Source of the DNA: Nitrososphaerales archaeon
Lineage (GTDB): Archaea; Thermoproteota; Nitrososphaeria; Nitrososphaerales; Nitrososphaeraceae
Reading direction: 5' to 3'
Assembly (NCBI GenBank): GCA_029237515.1
Contig: JARBAV010000509.1
Span: 1-7,630, forward strand
Length of the DNA: 7,630 bases
The translations under genes and the position numbers were made by a program. The notes beneath the pieces were generated by a model. The model searched no databases. It had not been told where the DNA came from and worked only from the letters and a program-made list of their open reading frames with translations. This document shows, piece by piece, positions 1 through 5,028 of the stretch. The stretch's first letter is position 1; each line of letters starts with the position of its first letter.

Positions 1-17
1 AGCCCATTCTGGGCTTT
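1..17. other. Perfect 6-bp hairpin at the left edge
   Basis: AGCCCA and TGGGCT flank a three-base loop (TTC) and are followed by TT. It could be a transcription terminator of a gene to the left, or part of a longer structure cut by the window edge. It overlaps the possible C-terminal reading frame, so the two readings compete. Confidence 0.35.
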
Positions 18-106
18 CATATCCCTATTTAGCTCCCGCTTTCAGTAATATGACTTCAAAAAGTACAGATATGAGTTCTAACTCTTCTTCTAGCGAAAGC
101 CGATAA
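2..106 (+). CDS. Possible C-terminal end of an upstream gene (5' partial)
   Basis: One frame is open from the left edge to a TAA at 104-106, giving about 34 residues. They begin AHSGLSYPYLAPAF and end in a Ser-rich tail (SSNSSSSESR). The other two forward frames stop sooner, at 46-48 and about 30. A Ser-rich, charged terminus would suit the end of a cytoplasmic protein, but the stretch is too short to assign to a family. An internal ATG at 50 could only make an 18-residue peptide. A perfect hairpin at 1-15 lies inside this frame, which would be odd for a terminator if the frame is really translated. The alternative is that the region is simply intergenic. Confidence 0.3.
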   Translation, partial: AHSGLSYPYLAPAFSNMTSKSTDMSSNSSSSESR

Positions 107-420
107 ATTGATGGCCAGAATAAAAACTAGTCTAAGTGTTATATGCACAATCTGGTTTCACTCTTTCCTTCTGGTTAGAGAATCCTATTTGAGAAGCAAT
201 ATTACATTGGGCCTACACTATTCTGAACCTAGTTTCGCTTAGGATATTCAGTATATGGTAATTGCAGAATAAATTTACTATAATAGGATCTGGTGTCGTG
301 ACTACTACTTTAGACATTTAAATTGACCGATCAAGTAAGAGGATCTTCACGATTTTCGATTGGAAAATCTTCTATCTACAACAGCTAAATAAAAATATGA
401 TATTAACCATAAAAAGCTCC
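107..420. other. Intergenic stretch without a supported gene
   Basis: No frame on either strand gives a convincing protein here. The longest candidate I followed is a 34-codon minus-strand ORF (213-317, starting MSKVVVTTPD) without a TATA box at the right distance. The only clear structure is a 7-bp perfect hairpin at 351-369, described separately. The right end leads into the promoter of the receiver gene. Confidence 0.5.
351..369. repeat. Inverted repeat GATTTTC/GAAAATC upstream of the receiver gene
   Basis: A perfect 7-bp inverted repeat with a 5-base spacer (GATTG). It lies about 52 bp upstream of the predicted TATA box of the receiver gene and about 83 bp upstream of its ATG. It could be a binding site for a dimeric regulator acting upstream of the promoter, or the end of an upstream transcript. 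No second copy was noticed in the window. Confidence 0.35.
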
Positions 421-432
421 ATAAAATTTTTA
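420..432 (+). promoter_or_regulatory. TATA-like box of the receiver gene
   Basis: An A/T-only stretch (ATAAAATTTTTA) is centred about 27 bp upstream of the ATG at 452. This spacing fits an archaeal TATA box driving a leaderless or nearly leaderless transcript. It argues against the in-frame GTG at 437, which would lie only about 12 bp from the box and so upstream of the transcript start. Confidence 0.45.
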
Positions 433-451
433 TTCGGTGACCACTTTCACT

Positions 452-946
452 ATGAGTATAACGATTAAGGAACATCTGAGTGATAGTCTAGGGCCTAAGA
501 ATAGCTCTGTCTATACTGAAAAGTTAACGCCAGACCAAGTAAAATCATCTTCACCATTGTTATCCCGTGATCCTCAAAAGCACAAGAGGATTCTAGTGGT
601 TGATGATAACTCTGATATTGTATTTACCTTACGAATTGAATTAGAAAGTGATCCGGTTATGCAGGTTGATAGTTATGATAATCCTGTAAATGCTTTATTA
701 GATTTCAAGCCTAATTTCTATGATCTATTATTAATTGATGTTAACATGCCGTTGATGGACGGGTTTCAATTAGCCCAAAAGTTATTACAGAAAGATCTAA
801 ATGTCAAAGTTTGTTTTATGACTTCAGGAGAAATAAATATGGATGCGGCAAGGGAAGCGCATCCGCTTAAGAGTATAGGCTGTTTTATTAGAAAGCCAAT
901 TACTACGGAACAACTAATCAAACGTATTAAAGCAGAATTAGAGTAG
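452..946 (+). CDS. Stand-alone response regulator receiver protein
   Basis: Residues 46-164 form a CheY-like phosphoacceptor domain. The acidic pair is D51-D52 (VVDD), the phosphoacceptor D96 (LLLIDVNMP), the switch Thr T124 (FMTSGE) and the conserved Lys K148 (RKP), so it should be competent for phosphorylation by a histidine kinase. The first 45 residues are polar and probably disordered. There is no DNA-binding or enzymatic output domain after the receiver, so signalling is likely by protein-protein contact in the cytoplasm. No kinase gene is adjacent. An in-frame GTG at 437 would add five residues, but the ATG at 452 fits the TATA box spacing better and no good Shine-Dalgarno site precedes either. 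The family call is firm; the partner is unknown. Confidence 0.9.
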   Translation: MSITIKEHLSDSLGPKNSSVYTEKLTPDQVKSSSPLLSRDPQKHKRILVVDDNSDIVFTLRIELESDPVMQVDSYDNPVNALLDFKPNFYDLLLIDVNMPLMDGFQLAQKLLQKDLNVKVCFMTSGEINMDAAREAHPLKSIGCFIRKPITTEQLIKRIKAELE

Positions 947-1061
947 TAGATGTAAGCTTAGGTTCTGCGTTAACGTTTCAGACCGTATCCGATTTGAATA
1001 TAGTTCTATTAGTTAAGGTAAAATTAGCCCTTACCAAGGCTACAGACAGGAATCCTTCATT
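947..1061. other. Convergent gap between the receiver and CBS genes
   Basis: This 115-bp spacer separates two stop codons facing each other. A short GGTAA/TTACC inverted repeat (1017-1035, 9-base loop) could pair in RNA, but it is only five base pairs and has no T-run. No gene is seen. Termination of both transcripts presumably happens here. Confidence 0.3.
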
Positions 1062-1499
1062 TCACTTGTAGTACATAGACAATTCTCCAATTGCATCTCT
1101 TAACCCTTCATCAGTAAATTCCTCCTCCCTTAAGTCAAGTGGAGTAATCATGCCTATCGGTTTTCCGGCACCATCTTTGTCGACAACTAGCAAATGCCTA
1201 ATATTATTTTGCAGCATTATATCAACTGCAGTCGATGCAGATGAATCAGAATCAATAGTAATTAGCTTGGGAGACATTATCTCCTTATTTGTTACCTTGC
1301 TGGTGCTTACGTCATTAATACATGCTTTTCTAACTATGTCACGTTCGGTAACTATACCAAGTGGTTTCCCTTCGTTATCGACAACCACTAATGAGCTCAC
1401 ATTAGTATCTCTCATTCTCTTTGCAGCATCTTGAATAGATGACGAGCCTTCGATAGTTTCAAGCTTTTTCGTCATCATATCGCTGACATTGATAGTCAT
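1062..1499 (-). CDS. Tandem CBS-domain protein
   Basis: The 145-residue product is a single Bateman module. CBS1 is about residues 5-60 and ends GIVTERDI; CBS2 is about 72-127 and ends GMITPLDL. The Thr and Asp of the G-x-[IV]-T-x-x-D pattern are present in both halves (T51/D54 and T119/D122). In CBS proteins these residues typically hold the ribose of AMP, ATP or related adenosine ligands, so both sites could bind nucleotide. There is no fused enzyme, channel or DNA-binding domain. It is probably a soluble regulator that senses adenylate state and acts on a partner encoded elsewhere; the target cannot be told from the neighbours. The start is supported by a TATA box about 30 bp upstream. A 94-codon frame on the opposite strand is a shadow. 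Confidence 0.92.
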   Translation of the reverse strand: MTINVSDMMTKKLETIEGSSSIQDAAKRMRDTNVSSLVVVDNEGKPLGIVTERDIVRKACINDVSTSKVTNKEIMSPKLITIDSDSSASTAVDIMLQNNIRHLLVVDKDGAGKPIGMITPLDLREEEFTDEGLRDAIGELSMYYK

Positions 1500-1522
1500 A
1501 GAAGTATATGGTTGGCATTATT

Positions 1523-1535
1523 CTATAAATATAAT
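1523..1535 (-). promoter_or_regulatory. TATA-like box of the CBS gene
   Basis: Read on the minus strand this is ATTATATTTATAG, centred about 30 bp upstream of the ATG at 1499. That predicts a transcript start within a few bases of the start codon, as is common for archaeal leaderless mRNAs. It is one of the clearer boxes in the window. Confidence 0.55.
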
Positions 1536-1704
1536 GCCTGGGAACTTTGGTCGTTCAATTATTCATTCACCCACTAGGTTTCTGAAGTTTGAAGATAATC
1601 TCTAAGAATGCATCGATGACGGTGACGATCATGGTTGGTGTACAATCACAAACTAGAAGGAGTTTATTACGGCTCTATTGTTGTTTGTTAGTCACAATCT
1701 ACGT

Positions 1705-1719
1705 GTTTAATATTTAATT
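1705..1719 (+). promoter_or_regulatory. TATA-like box of the duplicated-repeat protein gene
   Basis: TTTAATATTTAATT is centred about 32 bp upstream of the ATG at 1744 and predicts a very short leader. No clear Shine-Dalgarno motif precedes the ATG, consistent with leaderless translation. The 244-bp divergent gap to the CBS gene leaves the two promoters about 170 bp apart, so they need not share control. Confidence 0.45.
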
Positions 1720-1743
1720 AGTACGCTAGGGGTATTAAAGCTG

Positions 1744-2133
1744 ATGAGCATTTCAGACGAAGATGTTAATGACCAGAGCGTTAAGGAAAAGATTAATGAA
1801 TTGAGGACAAAGTATCCTGTTTTCACCGCCATCCTGGAACGGATTCCAATTATGGATCTAAACGAAGTCGTTAGCGTCATGGTATTAGTAGATCCTGTAA
1901 GGTCGGTATTGAAAACTCACGCTACGAGATTGACTTTCATAGGGGAAAATAAGGAGCTTGACCAAATGATTGAAGATGGGATTAAAGAATTGAGGACAAA
2001 ACACGCCGTGTTGGCCGGTATCTTAGAAAGAATACATAAGATGGATTTAAGAGAAACTGCAGTAGGATTGTTAGGAATCGATGCAATAGAGTCACTGTTA
2101 AAGCTTAGAGCTCTAGTGATTCTAGCATCCTAG
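1744..2133 (+). CDS. Unknown protein built of two homologous ~45-residue units
   Basis: I do not recognise the family. The 129-residue sequence contains an internal duplication: residues 16-60 align without gaps to residues 79-123, an offset of exactly 63, with about 21 of 45 positions identical. Shared blocks are ELRTK, ILERI, MDL and SxLK. Each unit looks like two or three amphipathic helices. A polar linker (about 61-78) joins them and a short hydrophobic tail (ALVILAS) ends the protein. There are no Cys or His clusters, no clear transmembrane segment and no signal peptide, so it is probably a small cytoplasmic helical protein, perhaps a pseudo-dimer. The ATG at 1744 is supported by the TATA box upstream and lies ten residues before the first repeat. 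Confidence 0.72.
   Translation: MSISDEDVNDQSVKEKINELRTKYPVFTAILERIPIMDLNEVVSVMVLVDPVRSVLKTHATRLTFIGENKELDQMIEDGIKELRTKHAVLAGILERIHKMDLRETAVGLLGIDAIESLLKLRALVILAS
1798..2001 (+). repeat. DNA trace of the internal gene duplication
   Basis: GAATTGAGGACAAA occurs at 1798-1811 and again at 1987-2000, exactly 189 bp apart. It is the best-preserved nucleotide stretch of the duplication. Most surrounding codons have diverged while the protein pattern is kept, so the duplication is old rather than an assembly artefact. Confidence 0.6.
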
Positions 2134-2187
2134 TTTATGCATGTTTTGGATTACCATGAAACAACAAAAATTACCCAGATCTTAGAT

Positions 2188-2226
2188 AAAACTCGTAATT
2201 GACTCCTGTGTAAAGAATCGAGTTTT
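2188..2226. terminator. 8-bp inverted repeat after the duplicated-repeat gene
   Basis: AAAACTCG (2188-2195) and CGAGTTTT (2219-2226) are perfect inverted repeats separated by 23 bases. They start 54 bp past the stop at 2133, in the gap between two converging genes. The 3' arm ends in a short T-run before AAAAATAAG. It could serve as a two-way terminator or 3'-end stabiliser. The loop is long and archaeal termination relies mainly on T-tracts, so the role is uncertain. Confidence 0.35.
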
Positions 2227-2275
2227 AAAAATAAGCAGAGTACATCTTGTATCGGATAGACTCTATTGGATAGGG

Positions 2276-2310
2276 GGTGGTTCTGGCTGCTGATTCGCAG
2301 CTTATCCACC
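2276..2310. other. Two-part GC-rich hairpin in the convergent gap
   Basis: An outer stem GGTGG/CCACC (2276-2280 with 2306-2310) encloses an internal loop and an inner stem GCTGC/GCAGC (2286-2290 with 2297-2301) around a six-base loop. It is clearly more GC-rich than its surroundings. It lies 34 bp past the end of the minus-strand zinc ribbon gene, so it may be that transcript's 3'-end structure. A small structured RNA is another possibility, but I see no tRNA, C/D-box or H/ACA signature. Confidence 0.4.
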
Positions 2311-2343
2311 GTCGTCAAATGCTCGAGATAACTATTATCTAAA

Positions 2344-2715
2344 TTATAATCCAACCCTTTTCATTTTTGAACCGCATTTAGGACATGCTATTTCCCTGTG
2401 CTCATACCCACAATTCATGCAATAGTACTTGACTTTACTTTGGCCATAGTCAACTGAATTAGAAATATTGGATTTGTATAATTCTTTAATCTTTTTGAAC
2501 TCAAAACCAGTACCTGTGTTTGTAGGATCTTTAATGCCTAATTTTCTTAAGTACAAATATCTCCTGTACCAACCAATTACCAAGAATGCAACCAGTGCTA
2601 GAGCAAGATCAGCTGGGAAGGGCAAGAAAAGTGTGATGATAAAAGCAACAGCTAAATAAATGGCAGTCCATTTGAGCTGATTCAAAACAAGCTGTTTTCT
2701 ATCAAAATCTCCCAT
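2344..2715 (-). CDS. Two-helix membrane protein with C-terminal zinc ribbon
   Basis: This 123-residue protein has two hydrophobic segments, about residues 16-33 and 37-50, separated by a Pro-containing turn (LPFPAD) and followed by a basic patch (YRRYLYLRK). The basic patch suggests both termini face the cytoplasm. The tail carries four cysteines, C99, C102, C111 and C114, as CxxC-X8-CxxC, a rubredoxin-like zinc ribbon (CMNCGYEH ... CPKCGSKM). Membrane-anchored zinc ribbons of this layout are common in archaea but mostly uncharacterised; a scaffolding or nucleic-acid or protein contact role is a guess. The ATG at 2715 opens the frame. No partner gene is linked, and it converges with the upstream neighbour. 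Confidence 0.82.
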   Translation of the reverse strand: MGDFDRKQLVLNQLKWTAIYLAVAFIITLFLPFPADLALALVAFLVIGWYRRYLYLRKLGIKDPTNTGTGFEFKKIKELYKSNISNSVDYGQSKVKYYCMNCGYEHREIACPKCGSKMKRVGL

Positions 2716-2731
2716 TTACGTACATTCCTAT

Positions 2732-2760
2732 TAGTATTATAGCCCAAACTAGAATATAAC
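2732..2760 (-). promoter_or_regulatory. Candidate TATA boxes of the membrane zinc ribbon gene
   Basis: Two A/T-rich elements precede the ATG at 2715 on the minus strand. CTATAATACTA (2732-2742) is centred about 22 bp away. GTTATATTCT (2751-2760) is centred about 41 bp away. The second would give a leader of roughly 16 bases and is the better spaced; the first is nearer than a TATA box normally sits. The choice is not settled. Confidence 0.3.
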
Positions 2761-3343
2761 ATTCCTGGTTGCCCTTTATATCAAAATGTGAAAGAATGGG
2801 TATCTTTAGAATTCTGCTTATAACTAATCACTAGAACAGAGGATGTATTGCATAGTGAAGCATTATTTTCAGAGTTCTATGTCATTCTGTGCGTCAGTGA
2901 TATCCTGTGCCGGTGATAGCTTCTTTAGCAATGCCATGATATTCAAGCAGATTTGAAGAACCTGATATTCTTTACATGATGTCTGATATTTGTCCAGTTT
3001 CCAGCCATCTAATATGACTGCGGTTTTGAGTGAAACTAAATTCGTGCAGCGATGGTGTCACAATCAACAAAAATGGGCGGATTAGTACCAAAGAGTTCAG
3101 ATAAGGAGTAAAAAGGAAACAGCAGATAAAACCTTCACTAAGCGCCATGCAGTATCTTTAAGCTTGCTTGATTCGTTTTAGTATAGATTTTGCCACTATT
3201 GCCTTTGCTTTAGCTCTCATACTTCAAGAAATGGTTATAACAACGATGCTTGGCTCTTTTAGACATTTGCAAAAAAAGTAATTGGACTTAATATCTGAAC
3301 CTAATATTATGGATAGTTATTCTAGTAGAAATTCGAGAAACAG
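2761..3343. other. Gene-poor region with decayed-looking reading frames
   Basis: No intact gene of ordinary length is present. One minus-strand frame (2869-3057) looks coding and is listed separately. On the plus strand, short runs with coding-like composition appear in different frames: a 19-codon frame from the ATG at 3052 (MVSQSTKMGG to SSDKE), and a 27-codon stretch ending at a TAG near 3180 (QIRSKKETADKTFTKR). Such broken frames suggest that a former gene or genes decayed here. I saw no insertion sequence ends or tRNA. Confidence 0.4.
2869..3057 (-). pseudogene. Coding-like frame without a start codon, probable gene remnant
   Basis: Between a TGA at 3058-3060 and a TGA at 2869-2871 the minus strand stays open for 62 codons. 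The translation has normal soluble-protein composition: NLVSLKTAVILDGWKLD, then KYQTSCKEYQ, then LNIMALLKKLSPAQD, ending AQNDIEL. About 60 percent of its codons start with a purine, as in the real genes nearby. No ATG, GTG or TTG occurs before the middle (TTG, then ATG at 2937), so the intact-looking part cannot be started normally. A 58-codon frame with an ATG at 3148 overlaps in another register, so one indel could have separated start and body, though that frame itself does not look coding. It may instead be a small gene with an unusual start such as ATA. Family unknown. Confidence 0.38.
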
Positions 3344-3353
3344 TAATATATTT
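3344..3353 (+). promoter_or_regulatory. TATA-like box of the 105-residue protein gene
   Basis: TAATATATTT is centred about 29 bp upstream of the GTG at 3377. That places the transcript start almost at the start codon and supports a GTG start for the gene downstream. Confidence 0.5.
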
Positions 3354-3376
3354 CCAATATGGATTGAAAGGAGCAG

Positions 3377-3694
3377 GTGAATATTTCGTACTTCACTACT
3401 ACAAATCTCATAAGGACCGGTCGTTTTTATTCTATCTATGAGACACCTGACCATCTCCTTATGGAGGATAAGACCAAAAGTGGTCTTGAAGTGAAGGAAA
3501 GATATTTTGACAGTAAGTATGGTGCTGAATGTGATAGCGGGATCATTTATGACGGGGGAGGCACAGGACATAGGGTAGGAATTAGATGGTATTTTAACAA
3601 GACTATATTTACTTTAGATCAAATAGTCAAATTCGCCGAAGACCTCGATGAACGGTATAATGCCATCAGAGAGATGACTTGTCCTGACGATTGA
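3377..3694 (+). CDS. Hypothetical 105-residue protein, GTG start
   Basis: I do not recognise the family. The product is soluble-looking: a beta-rich first half (YFTTTNL, GRFYSIYE), a Gly-rich loop near residue 60 (YDGGGTGHR), then WYFN and an amphipathic helix (FTLDQIVKFAEDLDERYNAI) at the end. There is no membrane segment or cysteine motif. The GTG start is chosen because a TGA lies in frame at 3365-3367, there is no ATG until residue 29, and the TATA box spacing fits. GGAG at 3370-3373 resembles a Shine-Dalgarno site but sits only three bases from the GTG, so it may be incidental if the transcript is leaderless. The Gly-rich loop and terminal helix hint at a small ligand- or protein-binding domain, nothing firmer. 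Confidence 0.65.
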   Translation: MNISYFTTTNLIRTGRFYSIYETPDHLLMEDKTKSGLEVKERYFDSKYGAECDSGIIYDGGGTGHRVGIRWYFNKTIFTLDQIVKFAEDLDERYNAIREMTCPDD

Positions 3695-3881
3695 TTGATT
3701 GATCGACTGCTATTGACATTCTCGCTGTCAGAGCAATCAATTGTTCCGAGAGATGTGCGATGACATCATAATTTAGTTTATCCTTTTCTCTAAATGGCTG
3801 ATTTAGTTCTTCAGATTGCAGTGCATTGCAACGTAAACGGAGTTCACATATAGGATAACCTTCTTGTTCCAGGATCAGCAT
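3666..3881 (-). CDS. Doubtful 71-codon ORF filling an intergenic gap
   Basis: This frame covers the whole gap between two plus-strand genes. It overlaps the end of one by 29 bp and stops four bases short of the ATG of the other. Its translation looks protein-like: ELRLRCNALQSEELNQP and a helical DVIAHLSEQLIALTAR segment. Against it, only about half of its codons start with a purine, and any promoter would have to lie inside the neighbouring gene. Its ATG at 3881 and that gene's ATG at 3885 would also be almost back to back. It could be an antisense-oriented small gene or a chance frame; I lean towards chance. Confidence 0.18.
   Translation of the reverse strand: MLILEQEGYPICELRLRCNALQSEELNQPFREKDKLNYDVIAHLSEQLIALTARMSIAVDQSINRQDKSSL
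3689..3703. repeat. GATT tetranucleotide repeat over a stop codon
   Basis: Three GATT units and a partial fourth cover the TGA stop of the preceding gene. The stop is read from the first copy, so loss or gain of a unit would not change the protein end. It is therefore unlikely to act as a phase switch. Confidence 0.5.
3845..3854 (+). promoter_or_regulatory. TATA-like box of the 178-residue protein gene
   Basis: CACATATAGG is centred about 35 bp upstream of the ATG at 3885 and 32 bp upstream of the GTG at 3882. It lies only about 14 bp from the upstream in-frame TTG at 3864, so that TTG would precede the transcript start. The box is short and of moderate quality. Confidence 0.35.
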
Positions 3882-3884
3882 GTG

Positions 3885-4421
3885 ATGGGTACAAAAGAAC
3901 GCAAAGTATTGAATAGAGAGCTTTCCGCGATACTTAGGATGGATTGGCGCATAAAGTTCGTTGGCATGGTAGATCGGAATGGGAGATTGCTTGTGGGGCG
4001 AAGCAAAGATATTCCATTAACATATCTAAATTGCAGACATACAGACATTACTAGAACCTCCTCTCATATTGTCGATTCAAAAATCGATGACCTAGTAGAA
4101 ATACACTACAAGTACACAGATATGTACCTTTTTTATTCTGGTTATCTTAAATGGTTAATTAGGAATTGCATAGCCCACCTAGGTAATCAAGAGGTTAGAT
4201 ATGGCCCATCTAAACCCATGAATATCAATGAAGTATCATCGTATTTTGAGATATCGGGTTGCAGTAACGGCGATGTTAAATTGGCTATTACACCTCTGAA
4301 CATTATTAGGAAAACGTTCCTTTGTATCTATTTTGAACCAGCTTACAGTGTCAGAGACTTTAACGTTTCAAAAGAAGGTTTAAAAGGATTGCTCGACAGA
4401 ATTAATAGCAGTATACTTTAG
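3885..4421 (+). CDS. Thaumarchaeal-type small sensor-like protein, function unknown
   Basis: The 178-residue product opens with a helix (residues 4-19) followed by a WRIKFVGMVDRNGRLLVG segment (21-38). This strand-turn-strand layout is typical of roadblock/profilin-like or small PAS-like sensor folds. A second part (about 125-160) has strands around VKLAITPLN and TFLCIYFEPA. The pattern reminds me of a family of Thaumarchaeota proteins left as a domain of unknown function (possibly DUF6659), but I cannot verify this here. No catalytic motif or membrane segment is seen. In-frame TTG (3864) and GTG (3882) starts exist upstream; the ATG at 3885 fits the TATA box spacing better than the TTG. Its stop overlaps the stop of the converging gene by four bases. 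Confidence 0.72.
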   Translation: MGTKERKVLNRELSAILRMDWRIKFVGMVDRNGRLLVGRSKDIPLTYLNCRHTDITRTSSHIVDSKIDDLVEIHYKYTDMYLFYSGYLKWLIRNCIAHLGNQEVRYGPSKPMNINEVSSYFEISGCSNGDVKLAITPLNIIRKTFLCIYFEPAYSVRDFNVSKEGLKGLLDRINSSIL

Positions 4422-4810
4422 TTGGTAGATTCTGGTGTGCAGAATTGGATCCAAAGTGTTTTGATCACCTTGCTATTCTGATAGTTGTTCTCATTTATGT
4501 TAACACTAAAGTAATTTTTCCTAGGAACTACATGAAATTTAAGCTTCTCCTTTAACTCGTGTCCTTCTCTTTTTCCATAAAATGTAGCTAGCACTGAAAC
4601 TACTGATGACGATGGGGAATAAAATATATCATTTGGTTCATAATTATTTGCATCGATCGCATCGTCTATAAGTTCAAATTCAATTTGGTATTGAAGGCCA
4701 TCGCTGGCCATCATAATAATATAGAAAAAGGATTCAATTTCGGATTTGCCCTTGAGATGTGTTTTATCTCTTCCATTATCAGGAATTCTTGATTTTTTTG
4801 GAATAATCAT
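4418..4810 (-). CDS. Hypothetical 130-residue protein
   Basis: I do not recognise the family. After a basic, polar N-terminus (about residues 1-24) the sequence alternates short hydrophobic strands with polar turns: SFFYIIMM, YQIEFELID, VVSVLATFYG, LKFHVVPRKNYFSVNI, KTLWIQFC. It reads as a small beta-rich soluble domain. There is one Cys and no metal or nucleotide motif. The frame is open from the ATG at 4810; a second start at residues 33-34 (Met-Met) would remove the basic leader. The gene is convergent with its left neighbour (TTAG shared by both stops) and divergent from the cyclase, so no operon partner is indicated. Confidence 0.65.
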   Translation of the reverse strand: MIIPKKSRIPDNGRDKTHLKGKSEIESFFYIIMMASDGLQYQIEFELIDDAIDANNYEPNDIFYSPSSSVVSVLATFYGKREGHELKEKLKFHVVPRKNYFSVNINENNYQNSKVIKTLWIQFCTPESTN

Positions 4811-4835
4811 AATTAATGTATTATCTTTGCATATT

Positions 4836-4896
4836 CCGTAAATGATACATTGCAGGAATTAGGAATATTTATAGGCTCCCAATACTACCGTAAATG
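4836..4896. repeat. Pair of 9-bp direct repeats CCGTAAATG
   Basis: CCGTAAATG occurs at 4836-4844 and 4888-4896, 52 bp apart, flanking the TATA-like box in the divergent gap. Two copies around a promoter could be operator half-sites, but a chance match of this length in 218 bp is not rare in AT-rich DNA. Confidence 0.25.
4866..4873 (-). promoter_or_regulatory. TATA-like box in the divergent gap
   Basis: On the minus strand this reads TATAAATA, a good archaeal box. It would place a transcript start near 4842 and give the 130-residue gene a leader of about 30 bases. Read on the plus strand it would be 155 bp from the cyclase ATG, too far for a direct promoter unless there is a long leader. Confidence 0.4.
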
Positions 4897-5028
4897 TCTA
4901 TTCCTTCTCTATTACTTGTGACTGTTGTTGCGTGAACCACGACGGAAGGCACTCAAATTTCCTGCCAGGTAATTTAGTAACAATAAAGAAAATAAGGACG
5001 GGTAACATGTAATGTACAGACAAGTGAC

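Noticed and set aside
1..20. Possible start of a minus-strand gene (ATG at 20, MKAQNG) leaving the left edge
   Set aside because: Only six codons are visible and no promoter element is seen upstream.
213..317. 34-codon minus-strand ORF starting MSKVVVTTPD
   Set aside because: No TATA box lies at the expected distance, it is short, and its second half is unremarkable.
1150..1434. 94-codon plus-strand ORF
   Set aside because: It is the mirror of the CBS-domain gene and has no motif of its own.
2151..2354. 67-codon minus-strand ORF overlapping the end of the zinc ribbon gene by 11 bp
   Set aside because: It could be read as translationally coupled, but its sequence is irregular, ends in a hydrophobic, Trp-terminated run, and covers both intergenic hairpins. 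A chance frame is more likely.
2972..3148. 58-codon minus-strand frame from the ATG at 3148
   Set aside because: It has a proper start, but the translation (Phe-, Leu- and Cys-rich, then polar) does not look like a protein. It may only be the displaced upstream register of the remnant at 2869-3057.
3317..3571. 84-codon minus-strand ORF
   Set aside because: It is antisense to the promoter and first half of the 105-residue gene, whose plus-strand frame has a fitting TATA box.
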